A DNA stretch of 64,000 nt. Origin: Pseudomonadota bacterium (GTDB taxonomy: Bacteria; Pseudomonadota; Alphaproteobacteria; Rhizobiales; Rhizobiaceae). The translations under genes were made by a program, and so were the position numbers. The stretch spans positions 1 to 64,000 of the forward strand of contig JAIUPA010000031.1 of the NCBI GenBank assembly GCA_020161665.1, given 5' to 3'. Each line of letters begins with the position of its first letter. Within the stretch, counting starts at the first letter, position 1. Below the pieces are notes generated by a model that saw only the letters and a program-made list of their open reading frames with translations, was not told the origin of the DNA and did not search any database. Shown in pieces: positions 25,430 through 35,182 of this stretch.

Positions 25430-26542
25430 TCAATAAACCACGACCGAACGGATCGACTTGCCTTCATGCATCAGGTCGAAGGCGGTGTTGATCTCGTCAA
25501 GCGGCATGGTGTGGGTGATGAGGCTGTCGATATCGATCTTGCCTTCCATGTACCAGTCGACAATCTTCGGCACGTCGGTGCGGCCACGCGCGCCGCCGAA
25601 GGCCGAGCCCTTCCAGACGCGGCCCGTCACCAACTGGAACGGACGGGTGGAGATTTCCTGACCCGAGGGGGCGACGCCGATGATGATCGATTCCCCCCAG
25701 CCGCGATGGCAGCATTCCAGCGACTGGCGCATGGTGTGAACATTGCCGATGCATTCGAAGGAGAAATCCGCGCCGCCGCCGGTGATGTCGACAATCGCTT
25801 CCACCACCTTGTCGTGGCCCACTTCATTCGGGTTGACGAAATGCGTCATGCCGAACTTCTTCGCCATCTCGACCTTGGAGGGGTTGAGGTCCACACCGAT
25901 GATCTTGTCGGCGCCGACCATGCGGGCACCCTGAATGACGTTGAGGCCGATGCCGCCCAGACCGAACACCACGACATTGGCGCCCGGCCAGACCTTGCCC
26001 GTGTAAACCACAGCGCCGATGCCGGTCGTTACGCCGCAACCGATGTAGCAGATCTTGTCGAAGGGGGCGTCCTCGCGCACCTTGGCGACGGCGATTTCCG
26101 GAAGAACCGTGAAGTTCGAGAAGGTGGAGCAGCCCATATAGTGGAACACGTCGCCGCCATCGCAGGTAAAGCGCGTCGTCTTGTCGGGCATCAAACCCAG
26201 CCCTTGCGTGCCGCGAATGGCGGTGCACAGGTTGGAGCGCTGCGAAAGACAGGTTTTGCAGCCACGGCATTCCGGCGTGTAGAGCGGGATCACATGATCG
26301 CCCGGCTTCACGGAGGTGACGCTCGCACCCACTTCGCGCACGATGCCGGCCCCTTCATGGCCGAGGATTGCCGGAAACTTGCCTTCGGAATCAAGGCCCG
26401 ACAGCGTGTAGGCATCGGTATGGCAGACACCTGTCGCCATGATTTCCACCAGAACCTCACCGGCCTTCGGGCCGCCGATCTCGATGGTCTCGATGGTGAG
26501 CGGCTTGTTCGCTTCCCATGCAACGGCGGCGCGACTTTTCAT
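25430..26542 (-). CDS. frmA: S-(hydroxymethyl)glutathione dehydrogenase (class III ADH)
   Basis: A 370-residue zinc-dependent, NAD-linked enzyme that oxidises the formaldehyde-glutathione adduct to S-formylglutathione. Catalytic Zn ligands lie in [10 protein letters not shown] and LGHEGAGIV, and the structural Zn ligands in [17 protein letters not shown]. The Rossmann motif is [15 protein letters not shown]. Good ribosome-binding site (GAGGAG). It is the middle gene of frmR-frmA-fghA. This operon should consume formaldehyde from Tdm and the dimethylamine monooxygenase encoded elsewhere in the window. Confidence 0.95.
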   Translation of the reverse strand: MKSRAAVAWEANKPLTIETIEIGGPKAGEVLVEIMATGVCHTDAYTLSGLDSEGKFPAILGHEGAGIVREVGASVTSVKPGDHVIPLYTPECRGCKTCLSQRSNLCTAIRGTQGLGLMPDKTTRFTCDGGDVFHYMGCSTFSNFTVLPEIAVAKVREDAPFDKICYIGCGVTTGIGAVVYTGKVWPGANVVVFGLGGIGLNVIQGARMVGADKIIGVDLNPSKVEMAKKFGMTHFVNPNEVGHDKVVEAIVDITGGGADFSFECIGNVHTMRQSLECCHRGWGESIIIGVAPSGQEISTRPFQLVTGRVWKGSAFGGARGRTDVPKIVDWYMEGKIDIDSLITHTMPLDEINTAFDLMHEGKSIRSVVVY

Positions 26543-26573
26543 GGTTCTGTCTCCTCGGGTTTTGGCTGCAGCC

Positions 26574-26858
26574 CTATTTCAGATAGGTGCGCAGAATTTT
26601 CATGACGGCATCCAGATCACCGTCGATTTCATCGTGAGGAATGACCTGCCCGGCCCGGCTTCCCAGCGTTTCGCGCAGATGGATTTCCAGCACTTCGGCC
26701 ATCAATCCGCCCACGGCCCCGCGAAGGGCGGCAATCTGCTGCAAAAGCAGGCTGCACTCGGTACCCGCCGCCACGGCGCGTTCCAGCGCCTCGGCCTGGC
26801 CCTTGATCCGTCTCAGGCGGACCTGTGCACGCTTCTTGTCTTCCGGAGAATGGGGCAT
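26574..26858 (-). CDS. frmR: Formaldehyde-responsive repressor FrmR
   Basis: A 94-residue all-helical CsoR/RcnR-family repressor. It begins [10 protein letters not shown] and keeps both residues that formaldehyde cross-links in E. coli FrmR, Pro2 and Cys35 ([11 protein letters not shown]). Formaldehyde should release it from DNA. It is the first gene of the operon, with a pair of operators directly upstream. Confidence 0.93.
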   Translation of the reverse strand: MPHSPEDKKRAQVRLRRIKGQAEALERAVAAGTECSLLLQQIAALRGAVGGLMAEVLEIHLRETLGSRAGQVIPHDEIDGDLDAVMKILRTYLK

Positions 26859-26886
26859 GGTTTCCTCTTCACGGTCGAACTTAATG

Positions 26887-26924
26887 ATACTCCATGGGGT
26901 ATGTCAATATACTTGGGGGAGTAT
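26887..26924 (-). promoter_or_regulatory. Two tandem FrmR operators
   Basis: ATACTCCATGGGGTAT (26887-26902) and ATACTTGGGGGAGTAT (26909-26924) match the ATAC-(G/C-rich)-GTAT pattern of CsoR/FrmR-family sites. Their centres are 22 bp apart, about two helical turns, on one DNA face. Confidence 0.8.
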
Positions 26925-26937
26925 ATGGATATCGCCT

Positions 26938-27870
26938 CTATCCGCAAGCAACCGCCTCCGCCTCAGCCCGAATCGCCTGTGTCAGCAGCGTCAAGGGCAG
27001 TGATGGCACCGAGTCGGCGCGCACCGTCAGCCCCACCGGTCCGCGCGTCTCCTGCGTCGCGATCGGCAAGGCGACCAGCCTGCCATCGGCGATATCTCCG
27101 GCCACAACGCCCTCGGAAATAATCCAAACCGCATCACTCATGCGCAGGAAGGCACGCCCGAAGGCATCGGAAACCGTTTCGATCTGCGTAACCGGCGCGG
27201 GAATGCCGTGGGCAATCAGGAACTGCTCAACGATCGGGCGGATCACCGAATTGCGCGTCGGCATCAGCACCGGGAACTCACCCAGCCGTTCGAACACGTT
27301 GATGCCCGGTTCCAAAAGCGGATGCCCGGCCCTCACAGTCAACAACACACGCTCTGAATAGAGGTGCTCAAATGAAAGGCCGGTCATTTTCTCAGGGGCC
27401 GCCAGACGCCCGACGACGAGATCAAGATCGCCCATCCGCAACTGTTCGAGAAGAACGGCATTTTCCCCCGTCACGACCTTAACGGGGCTGCCCGTGCCCT
27501 CGGCCAGAAAGCGCGAAATGGCGTGTGGCATAATGCGGGCGGACACCGTCGGCAAGGCTCCGACACGCACTGGCGGCCCGGTGCGGGCGCTTTCCTTGGC
27601 AACGGAATCAACGGCTTGGCGCAGCGCTGTCAGCGTCGCGCCGGCATAGCGCATGAAGACCTCTCCATGGCTTGTGAGGCGGATACCGCGGCCATCGCGC
27701 TCAAGCAACGCAACAGCGAGGATGTCTTCCAGTTCGCGGATTGTCTTCGTCACCGCGGGCTGGCTGATATGCAGAAGCTCTGCCGCCCGGTTCACGCTTT
27801 TCTGGCGCGCAACTTCCATGAAGGCTTGCAGATGGCGGAACTTGATCCGCGGATCGATGGGCAGAACCAT
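26938..27870 (-). CDS. pcaQ: PcaQ, LysR-family activator of the pca genes
   Basis: A 310-residue LysR regulator (RHLQAFMEVARQKSVNRAAELLHISQPAVTKTIRELE) with the PcaQ-type effector domain (RVGALPTVSARIMPHAISRFL; VGRLAAPEKMTGLSFEHLYSE). PcaQ of rhizobia and Agrobacterium activates pcaDCHGB in response to 3-carboxymuconolactone-type intermediates. It is divergent from pcaD, the standard arrangement, with the operator overlapping its own start codon. Confidence 0.93.
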   Translation of the reverse strand: MVLPIDPRIKFRHLQAFMEVARQKSVNRAAELLHISQPAVTKTIRELEDILAVALLERDGRGIRLTSHGEVFMRYAGATLTALRQAVDSVAKESARTGPPVRVGALPTVSARIMPHAISRFLAEGTGSPVKVVTGENAVLLEQLRMGDLDLVVGRLAAPEKMTGLSFEHLYSERVLLTVRAGHPLLEPGINVFERLGEFPVLMPTRNSVIRPIVEQFLIAHGIPAPVTQIETVSDAFGRAFLRMSDAVWIISEGVVAGDIADGRLVALPIATQETRGPVGLTVRADSVPSLPLTLLTQAIRAEAEAVACG

Positions 27871-27884
27871 AACTCACCGGTTAT
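27869..27884. promoter_or_regulatory. PcaQ operator
   Basis: ATAACT-CACC-GGTTAT fits the described PcaQ site ATAACC-N4-GGTTAA with minor changes. It overlaps the pcaQ start codon (27868-27870) and lies about 72 bp before pcaD, fitting both autorepression and activation of pcaD. Confidence 0.8.
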
Positions 27885-27955
27885 TTATATCGCACTAAAT
27901 GTCATTTTACTTAACCAAAGCCTCGATGCAATATCCTTGGCAAGAGGAGACCACC

Positions 27956-28753
27956 ATGCATTTTCTGACCGTTGGCGATGCCGCGATCCATTACCGCGCC
28001 GAAGGACTGGGAACGGGCAAGCCCGTCATCGCCTTCGTGAACTCGCTGGGCACGGATTTCCGCATCTGGGATGCGGTGATGGCGGAACTGGGCAACGCCT
28101 ACGCCTATGTGCTGCACGACAAGCGTGGCCACGGCCTTTCCGGCATGGGTGAAACGCCATACTCGATCGAAACCCATGCGGATGATCTCATCGCGCTGCT
28201 CGACCATCTTGGCGTTGAAAAAGCTGTCATCTGGGGGCTTTCCGTGGGTGGGTTGATTGCGCAAGACCTCTGTGCCCGCCATGCGCACCGGGTGCACGGA
28301 CTCGTTCTTTCCAATACGGCGCACAAGATCGGCACGCCCGATATGTGGAACGCCCGTATTGGAACCATCAGCGCAAACGGCCTTTCCGGCATGATCGACC
28401 CCATCACGGAGCGCTGGTTCACGCCCGCTTTCCGTACGGATGACAATGCGCTTTATGCCGGTTGCCGTGTAATGCTCGCCCGACAGCCGGTCGATGGCTA
28501 TTGTGGAACCTGCGCGGCCATTCGCGATGCTGACTACACCGAGACAACGACACGCATCCGTGTTCCGACCCTTTGCGTGGTCGGCGATCAGGACGGCTCG
28601 ACGCCGCCGGACCTCGTGAAATCTCTGGCGGCGCTCATCCCCGGCAGCCGTTTTGCCGAAATCGCCGCCTGCGGCCACATTCCTTGCGTTGAGCAGCCCG
28701 TCGCCTACGCCCAAACAGTTGTCGCCTTCCTTTCATCCCTGCCGGAGCACTGA
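27956..28753 (+). CDS. pcaD: 3-oxoadipate enol-lactonase
   Basis: A 265-residue alpha/beta hydrolase that converts 3-oxoadipate enol-lactone to 3-oxoadipate. The nucleophile Ser is in WGLSVGGLIAQ and the catalytic His in CGHIPCVEQP; LGTDFRIWD and HDKRGHGLS are family motifs. ATG at 27956 follows AGAGGAGA. It is the first gene of pcaDCHGB; no pcaL fusion with PcaC. Confidence 0.95.
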   Translation: MHFLTVGDAAIHYRAEGLGTGKPVIAFVNSLGTDFRIWDAVMAELGNAYAYVLHDKRGHGLSGMGETPYSIETHADDLIALLDHLGVEKAVIWGLSVGGLIAQDLCARHAHRVHGLVLSNTAHKIGTPDMWNARIGTISANGLSGMIDPITERWFTPAFRTDDNALYAGCRVMLARQPVDGYCGTCAAIRDADYTETTTRIRVPTLCVVGDQDGSTPPDLVKSLAALIPGSRFAEIAACGHIPCVEQPVAYAQTVVAFLSSLPEH

Positions 28754-28757
28754 GTAT

Positions 28758-29914
<1,157 letters not shown>

Positions 29915-29915
29915 C

Positions 29916-30536
29916 ATGGTTCAACCACTTGGCTACCTCAAGGAAAGCGCCTCGCAGACGGCAGGTCCTTACGTTCACATTGGCTGCACGCCGAACTTCG
30001 TCGGCATCCATGGCATTTTCGACAAGGACCTCGGCTCCGGCGCGCTCTATAACGACCAGACGCGCGGCACCCGCATCACCATTCGCGGCACCGTCTATGA
30101 CGGCGGCGGCAATCCGCTGAAGGACGCGCTGGTGGAAATCTGGCAGGCCGATGACGCAGGCTTCTACAACAGCCCGAGCGAAACACGCGGCGCAGCCGAT
30201 CCGAATTTCCTCGGCTGGGGACGTTCGCCCGGCGACATGGACACCGGCGAATTCGTTTTCGAGACGATCAAGCCGGGTCGAGCGCCCTTCAAGGACGGTC
30301 GCTGGATGGCCCCGCACGTCACCTTCTGGGTCGTGGCGCGCGGCATCAATATCGGCCTTCACACGCGCATGTACTTCCCCGAAGAGGAACAGGCGAATGG
30401 CGAAGATCCGGTCCTCGCACGCATCGAGCACAAGAACCGCATTCCGACGCTGATTGCGACGAAGGAAGGCGACAACACCTATCGTTTCGACATCCGCCTG
30501 CAGGGCGATGGCGAGACGGTGTTCTTCGACATCTGA
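29916..30536 (+). CDS. pcaG: Protocatechuate 3,4-dioxygenase alpha subunit
   Basis: A 206-residue alpha subunit starting SQTAGPYVHIGCTPN. It has the same beta-sandwich fold as PcaH but without the full set of iron ligands, as is normal for PcaG. The start is 1 bp after the pcaH stop. Confidence 0.96.
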   Translation: MVQPLGYLKESASQTAGPYVHIGCTPNFVGIHGIFDKDLGSGALYNDQTRGTRITIRGTVYDGGGNPLKDALVEIWQADDAGFYNSPSETRGAADPNFLGWGRSPGDMDTGEFVFETIKPGRAPFKDGRWMAPHVTFWVVARGINIGLHTRMYFPEEEQANGEDPVLARIEHKNRIPTLIATKEGDNTYRFDIRLQGDGETVFFDI

Positions 30537-30543
30537 GGACATC

Positions 30544-31602
30544 ATGGGCCTTTCCGCCTTCGACCATCCCTTCCTTTCGGGTCTGTTCGCAGACCCGGAT
30601 ATCGCCGCCTTTTTTTCCGCCGAGGCAGACATTGCTGCCATGCTGCGGTTTGAGACGGCGCTTGCCGAAGCCGAAGCCGAATGCGGCGTCATCGCTCCGC
30701 AACTGGCCGAGGCTATCGTCGCGCAACTGGCCGGGTTCGCCCCGGACGTGGCGCTTCTGGCTGAGGGCGTTTCCAAGGATGGCGTGGTCATTCCCGAGTT
30801 TGTGCGGCAATTGCGCCGGACGGTCGGAGAGGCGGCGGAAAAGGTTCACTTCGGGGCCACCAGTCAGGATGTCATCGACACGAGCCTGATGCTGCGCCTG
30901 AAGGCGGCCACGAACATTCTTACGGCACGGCTCGCGACTGTGGTCGCGGGCCTTTCCGGCCTCGAAGCGCGCGATGGCCAGAACCCGATGATGGGTTACA
31001 CCCGCATGCAGGCGGCGATCCCGATCACCGCAAGCGAGCGTATCGCCAGTTGGAAAGCGCCGCTCGAACGTGCAACCGAGCGTTTCGCTGCCTTCGCGCA
31101 GACGGGTTTTGCCATACAATTTGGCGGCGCGGCGGGAACGCTCGAGAAATTCGGCGACAAGGGTCCGGCTGTCCGGGCCGCTCTTGCCCGCAGGCTTGAC
31201 CTCGTTGACCGTCCGCAATGGCACAGCCAGCGCGACGGACTGGCCGAGTTTGCCGCATTGCTGTCGCTCGTGACCGGAAGCCTTGGCAAGTTCGGTCAAG
31301 ATGTGGCGCTGATGGCGCAATCCGGTACAGCCATCCACCTGACAGGTGGCGGCGGTTCTTCCGCCATGCCGCACAAGCAGAATCCGGTGGCGGCCGAAGT
31401 TCTGGTGACGCTTGCCCGCTTCAATGCCTCGCAACTGGCCGGGCTTCACCACGCGCTGGTTCATGAACAGGAGCGTTCCGGCGCGGCCTGGATGCTGGAA
31501 TGGCTGATGCTGCCGCAGATGGTGCTGGCGACAGGCGTGGCGCTTCAGACCGCACTCACCCTGACGACGCGCATTGCAAAACTGGGTGGCGAAAAGACCT
31601 GA
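30544..31602 (+). CDS. pcaB: 3-carboxy-cis,cis-muconate cycloisomerase
   Basis: A 352-residue fumarase/aspartase-superfamily enzyme making 4-carboxymuconolactone. Superfamily signature GGGGSSAMPHKQNPVAAE; HFGATSQDVIDTSLML and GYTRMQAAIP supply the active-site histidine/serine regions. The length is that of short PcaB enzymes of rhizobia (about 350) rather than the 450-residue pseudomonad form. Last gene of pcaDCHGB. Confidence 0.95.
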   Translation: MGLSAFDHPFLSGLFADPDIAAFFSAEADIAAMLRFETALAEAEAECGVIAPQLAEAIVAQLAGFAPDVALLAEGVSKDGVVIPEFVRQLRRTVGEAAEKVHFGATSQDVIDTSLMLRLKAATNILTARLATVVAGLSGLEARDGQNPMMGYTRMQAAIPITASERIASWKAPLERATERFAAFAQTGFAIQFGGAAGTLEKFGDKGPAVRAALARRLDLVDRPQWHSQRDGLAEFAALLSLVTGSLGKFGQDVALMAQSGTAIHLTGGGGSSAMPHKQNPVAAEVLVTLARFNASQLAGLHHALVHEQERSGAAWMLEWLMLPQMVLATGVALQTALTLTTRIAKLGGEKT

Positions 31603-31785
31603 AGAGGGAATAACGCCCTCTTACCGAGCGATATGATTACCCCGCGCAGCCTCTTCGCGGGGTGAGCGCCGTTGAACCAAAAGGGGCTTCGTGCGTTTAA
31701 TTACATATTGATTTTACATTGTTTTTCGGTTTTTGAATTTCATCAAAAATGTGCATTCCGGCCTGTTTTTCGCCACCCAACAGAC

Positions 31786-31815
31786 TTGACATTAAAATGA
31801 ACTAACTGGTACAAA
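31786..31815 (+). promoter_or_regulatory. Probable sigma70 promoter of the ABC-aro operon
   Basis: TTGACA (31786-31791), 17-bp spacer, GTACAA (31809-31814) as a weak -10 (TACAAA one base later). Predicted transcription start is about 31822, giving a leader of ~230 nt. Confidence 0.5.
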
Positions 31816-31859
31816 CAATCATGGTCAGAGGGACGGATGCACTGAGGAGACGCATTCCA

Positions 31860-32046
31860 CAAAGCCCCGACGAACCAAGGGAGTGATGTCGAAGTCCACT
31901 GGATTTCGCGAGGAGGTGTGCAGGCCGGTCCTGTCGGATTGCTGAAGGCGGTGCCCTGCAAGATGCCGGGCATGCCGGGGAACCATCCGGTTCAGCAGCA
32001 AGCCGCAAGGCAAGGTCTGTCGAGGCCCGCAGAACGGGTCCGGAGG
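31860..32046 (+). ncRNA. Candidate structured 5' leader (possible cis-regulatory RNA)
   Basis: The leader folds into a string of clean hairpins. These are GAC/GTC (31869-31871 with 31888-31890); GAAGTCC-ACT-GGATTTC (31891-31907); TGCAGG (31919-31924) with CCTGCA (31955-31960); GAACC-ATCC-GGTTC (31980-31993); GCC-GCAA-GGC with a GNRA tetraloop (32002-32011); and GGCCCG-CAGAA-CGGGTC (32024-32040). The last one abuts the CGGAGG ribosome-binding site (32041-32046). I do not recognise a known riboswitch class. Pairings were found by eye, not by folding software. Confidence 0.5.
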
Positions 32047-32050
32047 AACA

Positions 32051-32719
32051 ATGTCTTACAGTCTCGATTTCTCGGTGGTCGTCGCACGACTGCCCGAGCT
32101 TTTGCTCGCCTGCCTTGCGACGATCGGCCTTTCACTGGCTGGCATGTCGCTGGCGACGGTCATCGGCGTCTTGGGTGTCATCGCGCGGCGCTCGCGCTTT
32201 CGCCTCCTGCGCGGGCTGGTGATCGGCTTTGTCGAACTGATCCGCAACACGCCTTTTCTGGTGCAAATCTTCTTTATCTTCTTCGCTCTGCCGCAGCTTG
32301 GCCTTCGGCTGAACCCGACCGTGACCGCCATCATCGCTTTGGGTCTGAATGGCGGAGCCTATGCTATTGAAATCATTCGCGGTGGCGTTGATGCCATTCC
32401 GAAAGGCCAGGTGGAGGCGGGGCTTGCACTTGGACTGCACAGGGCGCAGATCTTCCGCCACATCATCCTGAAGCCGGCGCTTCGCACCGTCTATCCGTCG
32501 CTCACCAGCCAGTTCGTCATGCTGACCCTGACGACCTCGGTCTGCACTTCGATTGCCGCTTATGAGTTGACATCGGTCGCGCAGAAGATCGAGGCGGATA
32601 CGTTCCGTTCGTTCGAGGTCTATTTCTCGATCACGATCCTCTACTTGATCATTTCCTCGCTGATGATGGGCATTTTCGCGCTCATCTCCCGCTTTTCTTT
32701 CAACTATCCGGTCAAGTGA
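32051..32719 (+). CDS. ABC importer permease, polar amino-acid-type (HisMQ family), 1
   Basis: A 222-residue inner-membrane permease with ~5 helices. The EAA loop reads GAYAIEIIRGGVDAIPKGQVEAGLALGLHRAQIFRHIILKPALR. It pairs with the next gene as a heterodimer. First gene of an operon that continues into catabolic shikimate genes, so the cargo is probably not an amino acid (see the binding protein). Confidence 0.9.
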   Translation: MSYSLDFSVVVARLPELLLACLATIGLSLAGMSLATVIGVLGVIARRSRFRLLRGLVIGFVELIRNTPFLVQIFFIFFALPQLGLRLNPTVTAIIALGLNGGAYAIEIIRGGVDAIPKGQVEAGLALGLHRAQIFRHIILKPALRTVYPSLTSQFVMLTLTTSVCTSIAAYELTSVAQKIEADTFRSFEVYFSITILYLIISSLMMGIFALISRFSFNYPVK

Positions 32720-32729
32720 GGAGAAGACC

Positions 32730-33380
32730 ATGGCAAGCATCGGCCCCAACGAACTTTTCTTCCTGATGCAGGGCCTGAAATGGACCCTCGCGCTCACACT
32801 GGTCGGCTTCATCGGCGGCGGCCTGTTCGGCCTCATCGTTGCGCTCACCCGCACGGCACAGAACGATCTCGTCCGCCGCACGACAACCGGTTACATCGCC
32901 GTCTTTCAGGGCACGCCGCTCCTGATGCAGCTTTTCGTCGTCTATTACGGCGTGGCGCTGATGGGCTTCAACGTGGACGCCTGGGTGGCTGTTGCCATTG
33001 CCTTCACGTTGCATGCCAGTGCCTTTCTCGGCGAAATCTGGCGCGGCGGCATCCAGGCGGTGCCGAAGGGACAGACCGAAGCCGCCAAGGCCCTCGGCCT
33101 GCATTACGTCTCGATGATGAAGGACGTCATCCTGCCGCAAGCCTTCAAGATTTCGCTTCCGGCCACGATTGGCTTTCTCGTGCAGCTCATCAAGGGCACG
33201 TCGCTCGCAGCCATTGTCGGCTTTGTGGAATTGTCACGCGCCGGACAGATCGTCTCGAACCAGACGTTTCGCCCGCTCACCGTCTTCGCCCTCGTCGGCG
33301 TCATCTATTTCCTGATCTGCTGGCCGCTTTCGCTTTGGGGCGCCCGCGTTGAAAGGCGTCTGTCCACCGCATCCCGCTGA
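32730..33380 (+). CDS. ABC importer permease, polar amino-acid-type (HisMQ family), 2
   Basis: A 216-residue second permease subunit. EAA loop: HASAFLGEIWRGGIQAVPKGQTEAAKALGLHYVSMMKDVILPQAFK. It begins 10 bp after the first permease with a GAGGAGAAG site. Confidence 0.9.
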   Translation: MASIGPNELFFLMQGLKWTLALTLVGFIGGGLFGLIVALTRTAQNDLVRRTTTGYIAVFQGTPLLMQLFVVYYGVALMGFNVDAWVAVAIAFTLHASAFLGEIWRGGIQAVPKGQTEAAKALGLHYVSMMKDVILPQAFKISLPATIGFLVQLIKGTSLAAIVGFVELSRAGQIVSNQTFRPLTVFALVGVIYFLICWPLSLWGARVERRLSTASR

Positions 33381-33443
33381 GGACAGGCACCGCATCAAAA
33401 CCTGGAATGCAAACTTCATCAGCTTTGTAAGGAGGAGCAAAAG

Positions 33444-34280
33444 ATGAAAACCAACCTCAAGATCGGGCGTCGCACCCTGCTCGCCCTCGTGGCAGCCACC
33501 GCCGCCTTTCCGTTTCTGACCCCCGCCGATGCTTCGGCTGCATCGCTTGCCGATGCCAAGGCAAAGGGCAAGGTCGTGATCGGCATTCAGGGCGACAACG
33601 CGCCCTGGGGCTTTGTGAATTCCACCGGCGTTCAGGACGGCCTCGATGCCGATATCGGCAAGGCCTTCGCCGAACATCTGGGCCTTCAGGTCGAGTTTAC
33701 GCCGCTCGCCGTTGCCAACCGCATCCCTGCCCTTGTGACCGGAAAGGTCGATGTTCTGTTTGCCACCATGGGCATGACCGCAGAGCGCGCCAAGACGATC
33801 CAGTATTCGAAGCCCTATGCCGGCAACGTCCTGTCGGTCTATGGCCCCAAGGACAAGAAGATCGCCGGTTTCGATGACCTGACGGGCATGTCCGTCGGCG
33901 TACCGAAGTCGAGCGCCATGGATACTGCCATTACGGCCGGTGCCGGTTCCAAGGCCAATATCCTGCGCTTTGATGATGACGCCGCCAACATTCAGGCGCT
34001 GATCGCCGGACAGGTGGAAGCCGTCGGCGGCAACCAGTTCTACGGTGATCGTCTGAACGCCGCAGCCGCTGACAAGTACGAGACCAAGTTCGACCTCGTC
34101 ACCCTCTATAACGGTGCGGGAACGCGTCCGGGCGAGAAGGACTGGAACGAGGCGATCAACAGCTTCATCGACAAGATCAAGGCCGATGGCACGCTCGCCA
34201 AAATCTACGCCAAGTGGATGAAGCGCGATGTTCCGTCCTTCCCGGACGCTCTGCCCGACATCCCCTTCACCGTGAAGTAA
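33444..34280 (+). CDS. ABC importer periplasmic binding protein (SBP_bac_3 family)
   Basis: A 278-residue periplasmic protein with a signal peptide ending near residue 33 (ADASAAS). The body is of the lysine/histidine/glutamine-binding type ([29 protein letters not shown], keeping the carboxylate-binding Arg). The second-lobe Asp that binds the alpha-ammonium group of amino acids (DAxxxD motif) is replaced: the segment reads [13 protein letters not shown]. This suggests a ligand with a carboxylate but no alpha-amino group, such as shikimate or quinate, fitting the downstream enzymes. Confidence 0.88.
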   Translation: MKTNLKIGRRTLLALVAATAAFPFLTPADASAASLADAKAKGKVVIGIQGDNAPWGFVNSTGVQDGLDADIGKAFAEHLGLQVEFTPLAVANRIPALVTGKVDVLFATMGMTAERAKTIQYSKPYAGNVLSVYGPKDKKIAGFDDLTGMSVGVPKSSAMDTAITAGAGSKANILRFDDDAANIQALIAGQVEAVGGNQFYGDRLNAAAADKYETKFDLVTLYNGAGTRPGEKDWNEAINSFIDKIKADGTLAKIYAKWMKRDVPSFPDALPDIPFTVK

Positions 34281-34296
34281 GCAAACGGAGGCTCCC

Positions 34297-35058
34297 ATGC
34301 CGCAATCCGCCGCCGCACAGGTTCCGCTGATCGCCCTCGAAGGGGTCGGAAAGTGGTATGGAGCCTATCATGCACTCAAAAACATCAACCTGACGGTCAA
34401 AAAGGGCGAGAAGATCGTTCTTTGCGGGCCGTCGGGTTCGGGAAAATCGACGCTCATCCGCTGCATCAACCATCTGGAGGAAACCCAAGAGGGAAATATC
34501 ACGGTGGAAGGCACCACGCTTTCCGACTCCAGCCGCAGCATTGATGCGGTGCGGCGCGAGGTGGGCATGGTGTTCCAGAGCTTCAACCTCTTTCCGCACA
34601 AGACCATCATGGAAAACTGCACCCTTGCCCCCATGCGGGTGAAGGGTGTTTCCAAGGCCGAGGCGGAAGCAACGGCGCGCAAATATCTTGAGCGCGTGCG
34701 CATCCTCGATCAGGCCGACAAATACCCGGCCCAGCTTTCCGGTGGACAGCAGCAGCGCGCGGCGATTGCCCGTGCGCTGTGCATGGAACCGAAAGCCATG
34801 CTGTTCGACGAGCCGACATCGGCTCTCGATCCGGAAATGGTGAAAGAAGTGCTCGACACGATGATCGGTCTTGCCCGTGACGGCATGACGATGATCTGCG
34901 TGACGCATGAAATGGGCTTTGCCCGGCAGGTCGCCGATCGCGTGGTTTTCATGGCCTCGGGCGAGATCATCGAGGAAGGCCCGCCGGAGACCTTCTTCAG
35001 CAATCCGCAGCACCAGCGCACCCGTACCTTCCTCGGCGAAATCCTCGCCCACCACTGA
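34297..35058 (+). CDS. ABC importer ATP-binding protein (HisP/GlnQ family)
   Basis: A 253-residue ATPase. Walker [10 protein letters not shown], signature [15 protein letters not shown], Walker [15 protein letters not shown], switch His in [19 protein letters not shown]. It energises the two permeases encoded upstream; 16-bp spacing from the binding-protein gene. Confidence 0.94.
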   Translation: MPQSAAAQVPLIALEGVGKWYGAYHALKNINLTVKKGEKIVLCGPSGSGKSTLIRCINHLEETQEGNITVEGTTLSDSSRSIDAVRREVGMVFQSFNLFPHKTIMENCTLAPMRVKGVSKAEAEATARKYLERVRILDQADKYPAQLSGGQQQRAAIARALCMEPKAMLFDEPTSALDPEMVKEVLDTMIGLARDGMTMICVTHEMGFARQVADRVVFMASGEIIEEGPPETFFSNPQHQRTRTFLGEILAHH

Positions 35059-35065
35059 AGATGGC

Positions 35066-35081
35066 GGCGGGTTCACCCGCC
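35066..35081 (+). promoter_or_regulatory. Hairpin between the transporter and the aroE-like gene
   Basis: GGCGGG-TTCA-CCCGCC, no T-tract. A possible partial terminator or message-stability hairpin within the operon. Confidence 0.45.
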
Positions 35082-35087
35082 CCCTTA

Positions 35088-35170
35088 GAGCATTGTTTTA
35101 ACGCAGTCCGAACGCAAAGCCGCTGACGCACTTTTGCTGGACATGCTCCAGTTTTCCGTCCGAACGAGAA
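35088..35170. repeat. Rhizobiales AGAGCATTT-type intergenic repeat, diverged copy
   Basis: AGAGCATTGTTTTAACGCA, then GCAAAGCCGCTGACGCACTTTTGCTGGACATGCTC and GTCCGAACG, resemble the common Hyphomicrobiales intergenic element (AGAGCATTTCCAGCAAAAGTG..., TCCGGAATTGCG). It lies between the ABC genes and the shikimate dehydrogenase. Other copies are at 47015-47062 and 62533-62595. Confidence 0.6.
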
Positions 35171-35182
35171 CGGTCCCGATCC

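Larger units (their letters stand above)
31603..32050 (+). other. 448-bp gap: pca hairpin, promoter and long structured leader
   Basis: It holds a hairpin after pcaB (CCCCGCG 31640-31646 with CGCGGGG 31656-31662), an AT-rich stretch with a likely promoter (31786-31814), and a ~230-nt leader before the ABC transporter. Short open frames in it lack good starts and are rejected as genes. Confidence 0.7.

Noticed and set aside
31743-32013. Short open frames on the minus strand in the 31.6-32.0 kb gap
   Set aside because: They run through the promoter and the paired leader, lack ribosome-binding sites and show no family resemblance.
31820-32050. Group II intron or known riboswitch in the ABC leader
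   Set aside because: A GTGTG-like motif and many hairpins tempted this call, but no domain V, reverse transcriptase or known riboswitch core could be identified.
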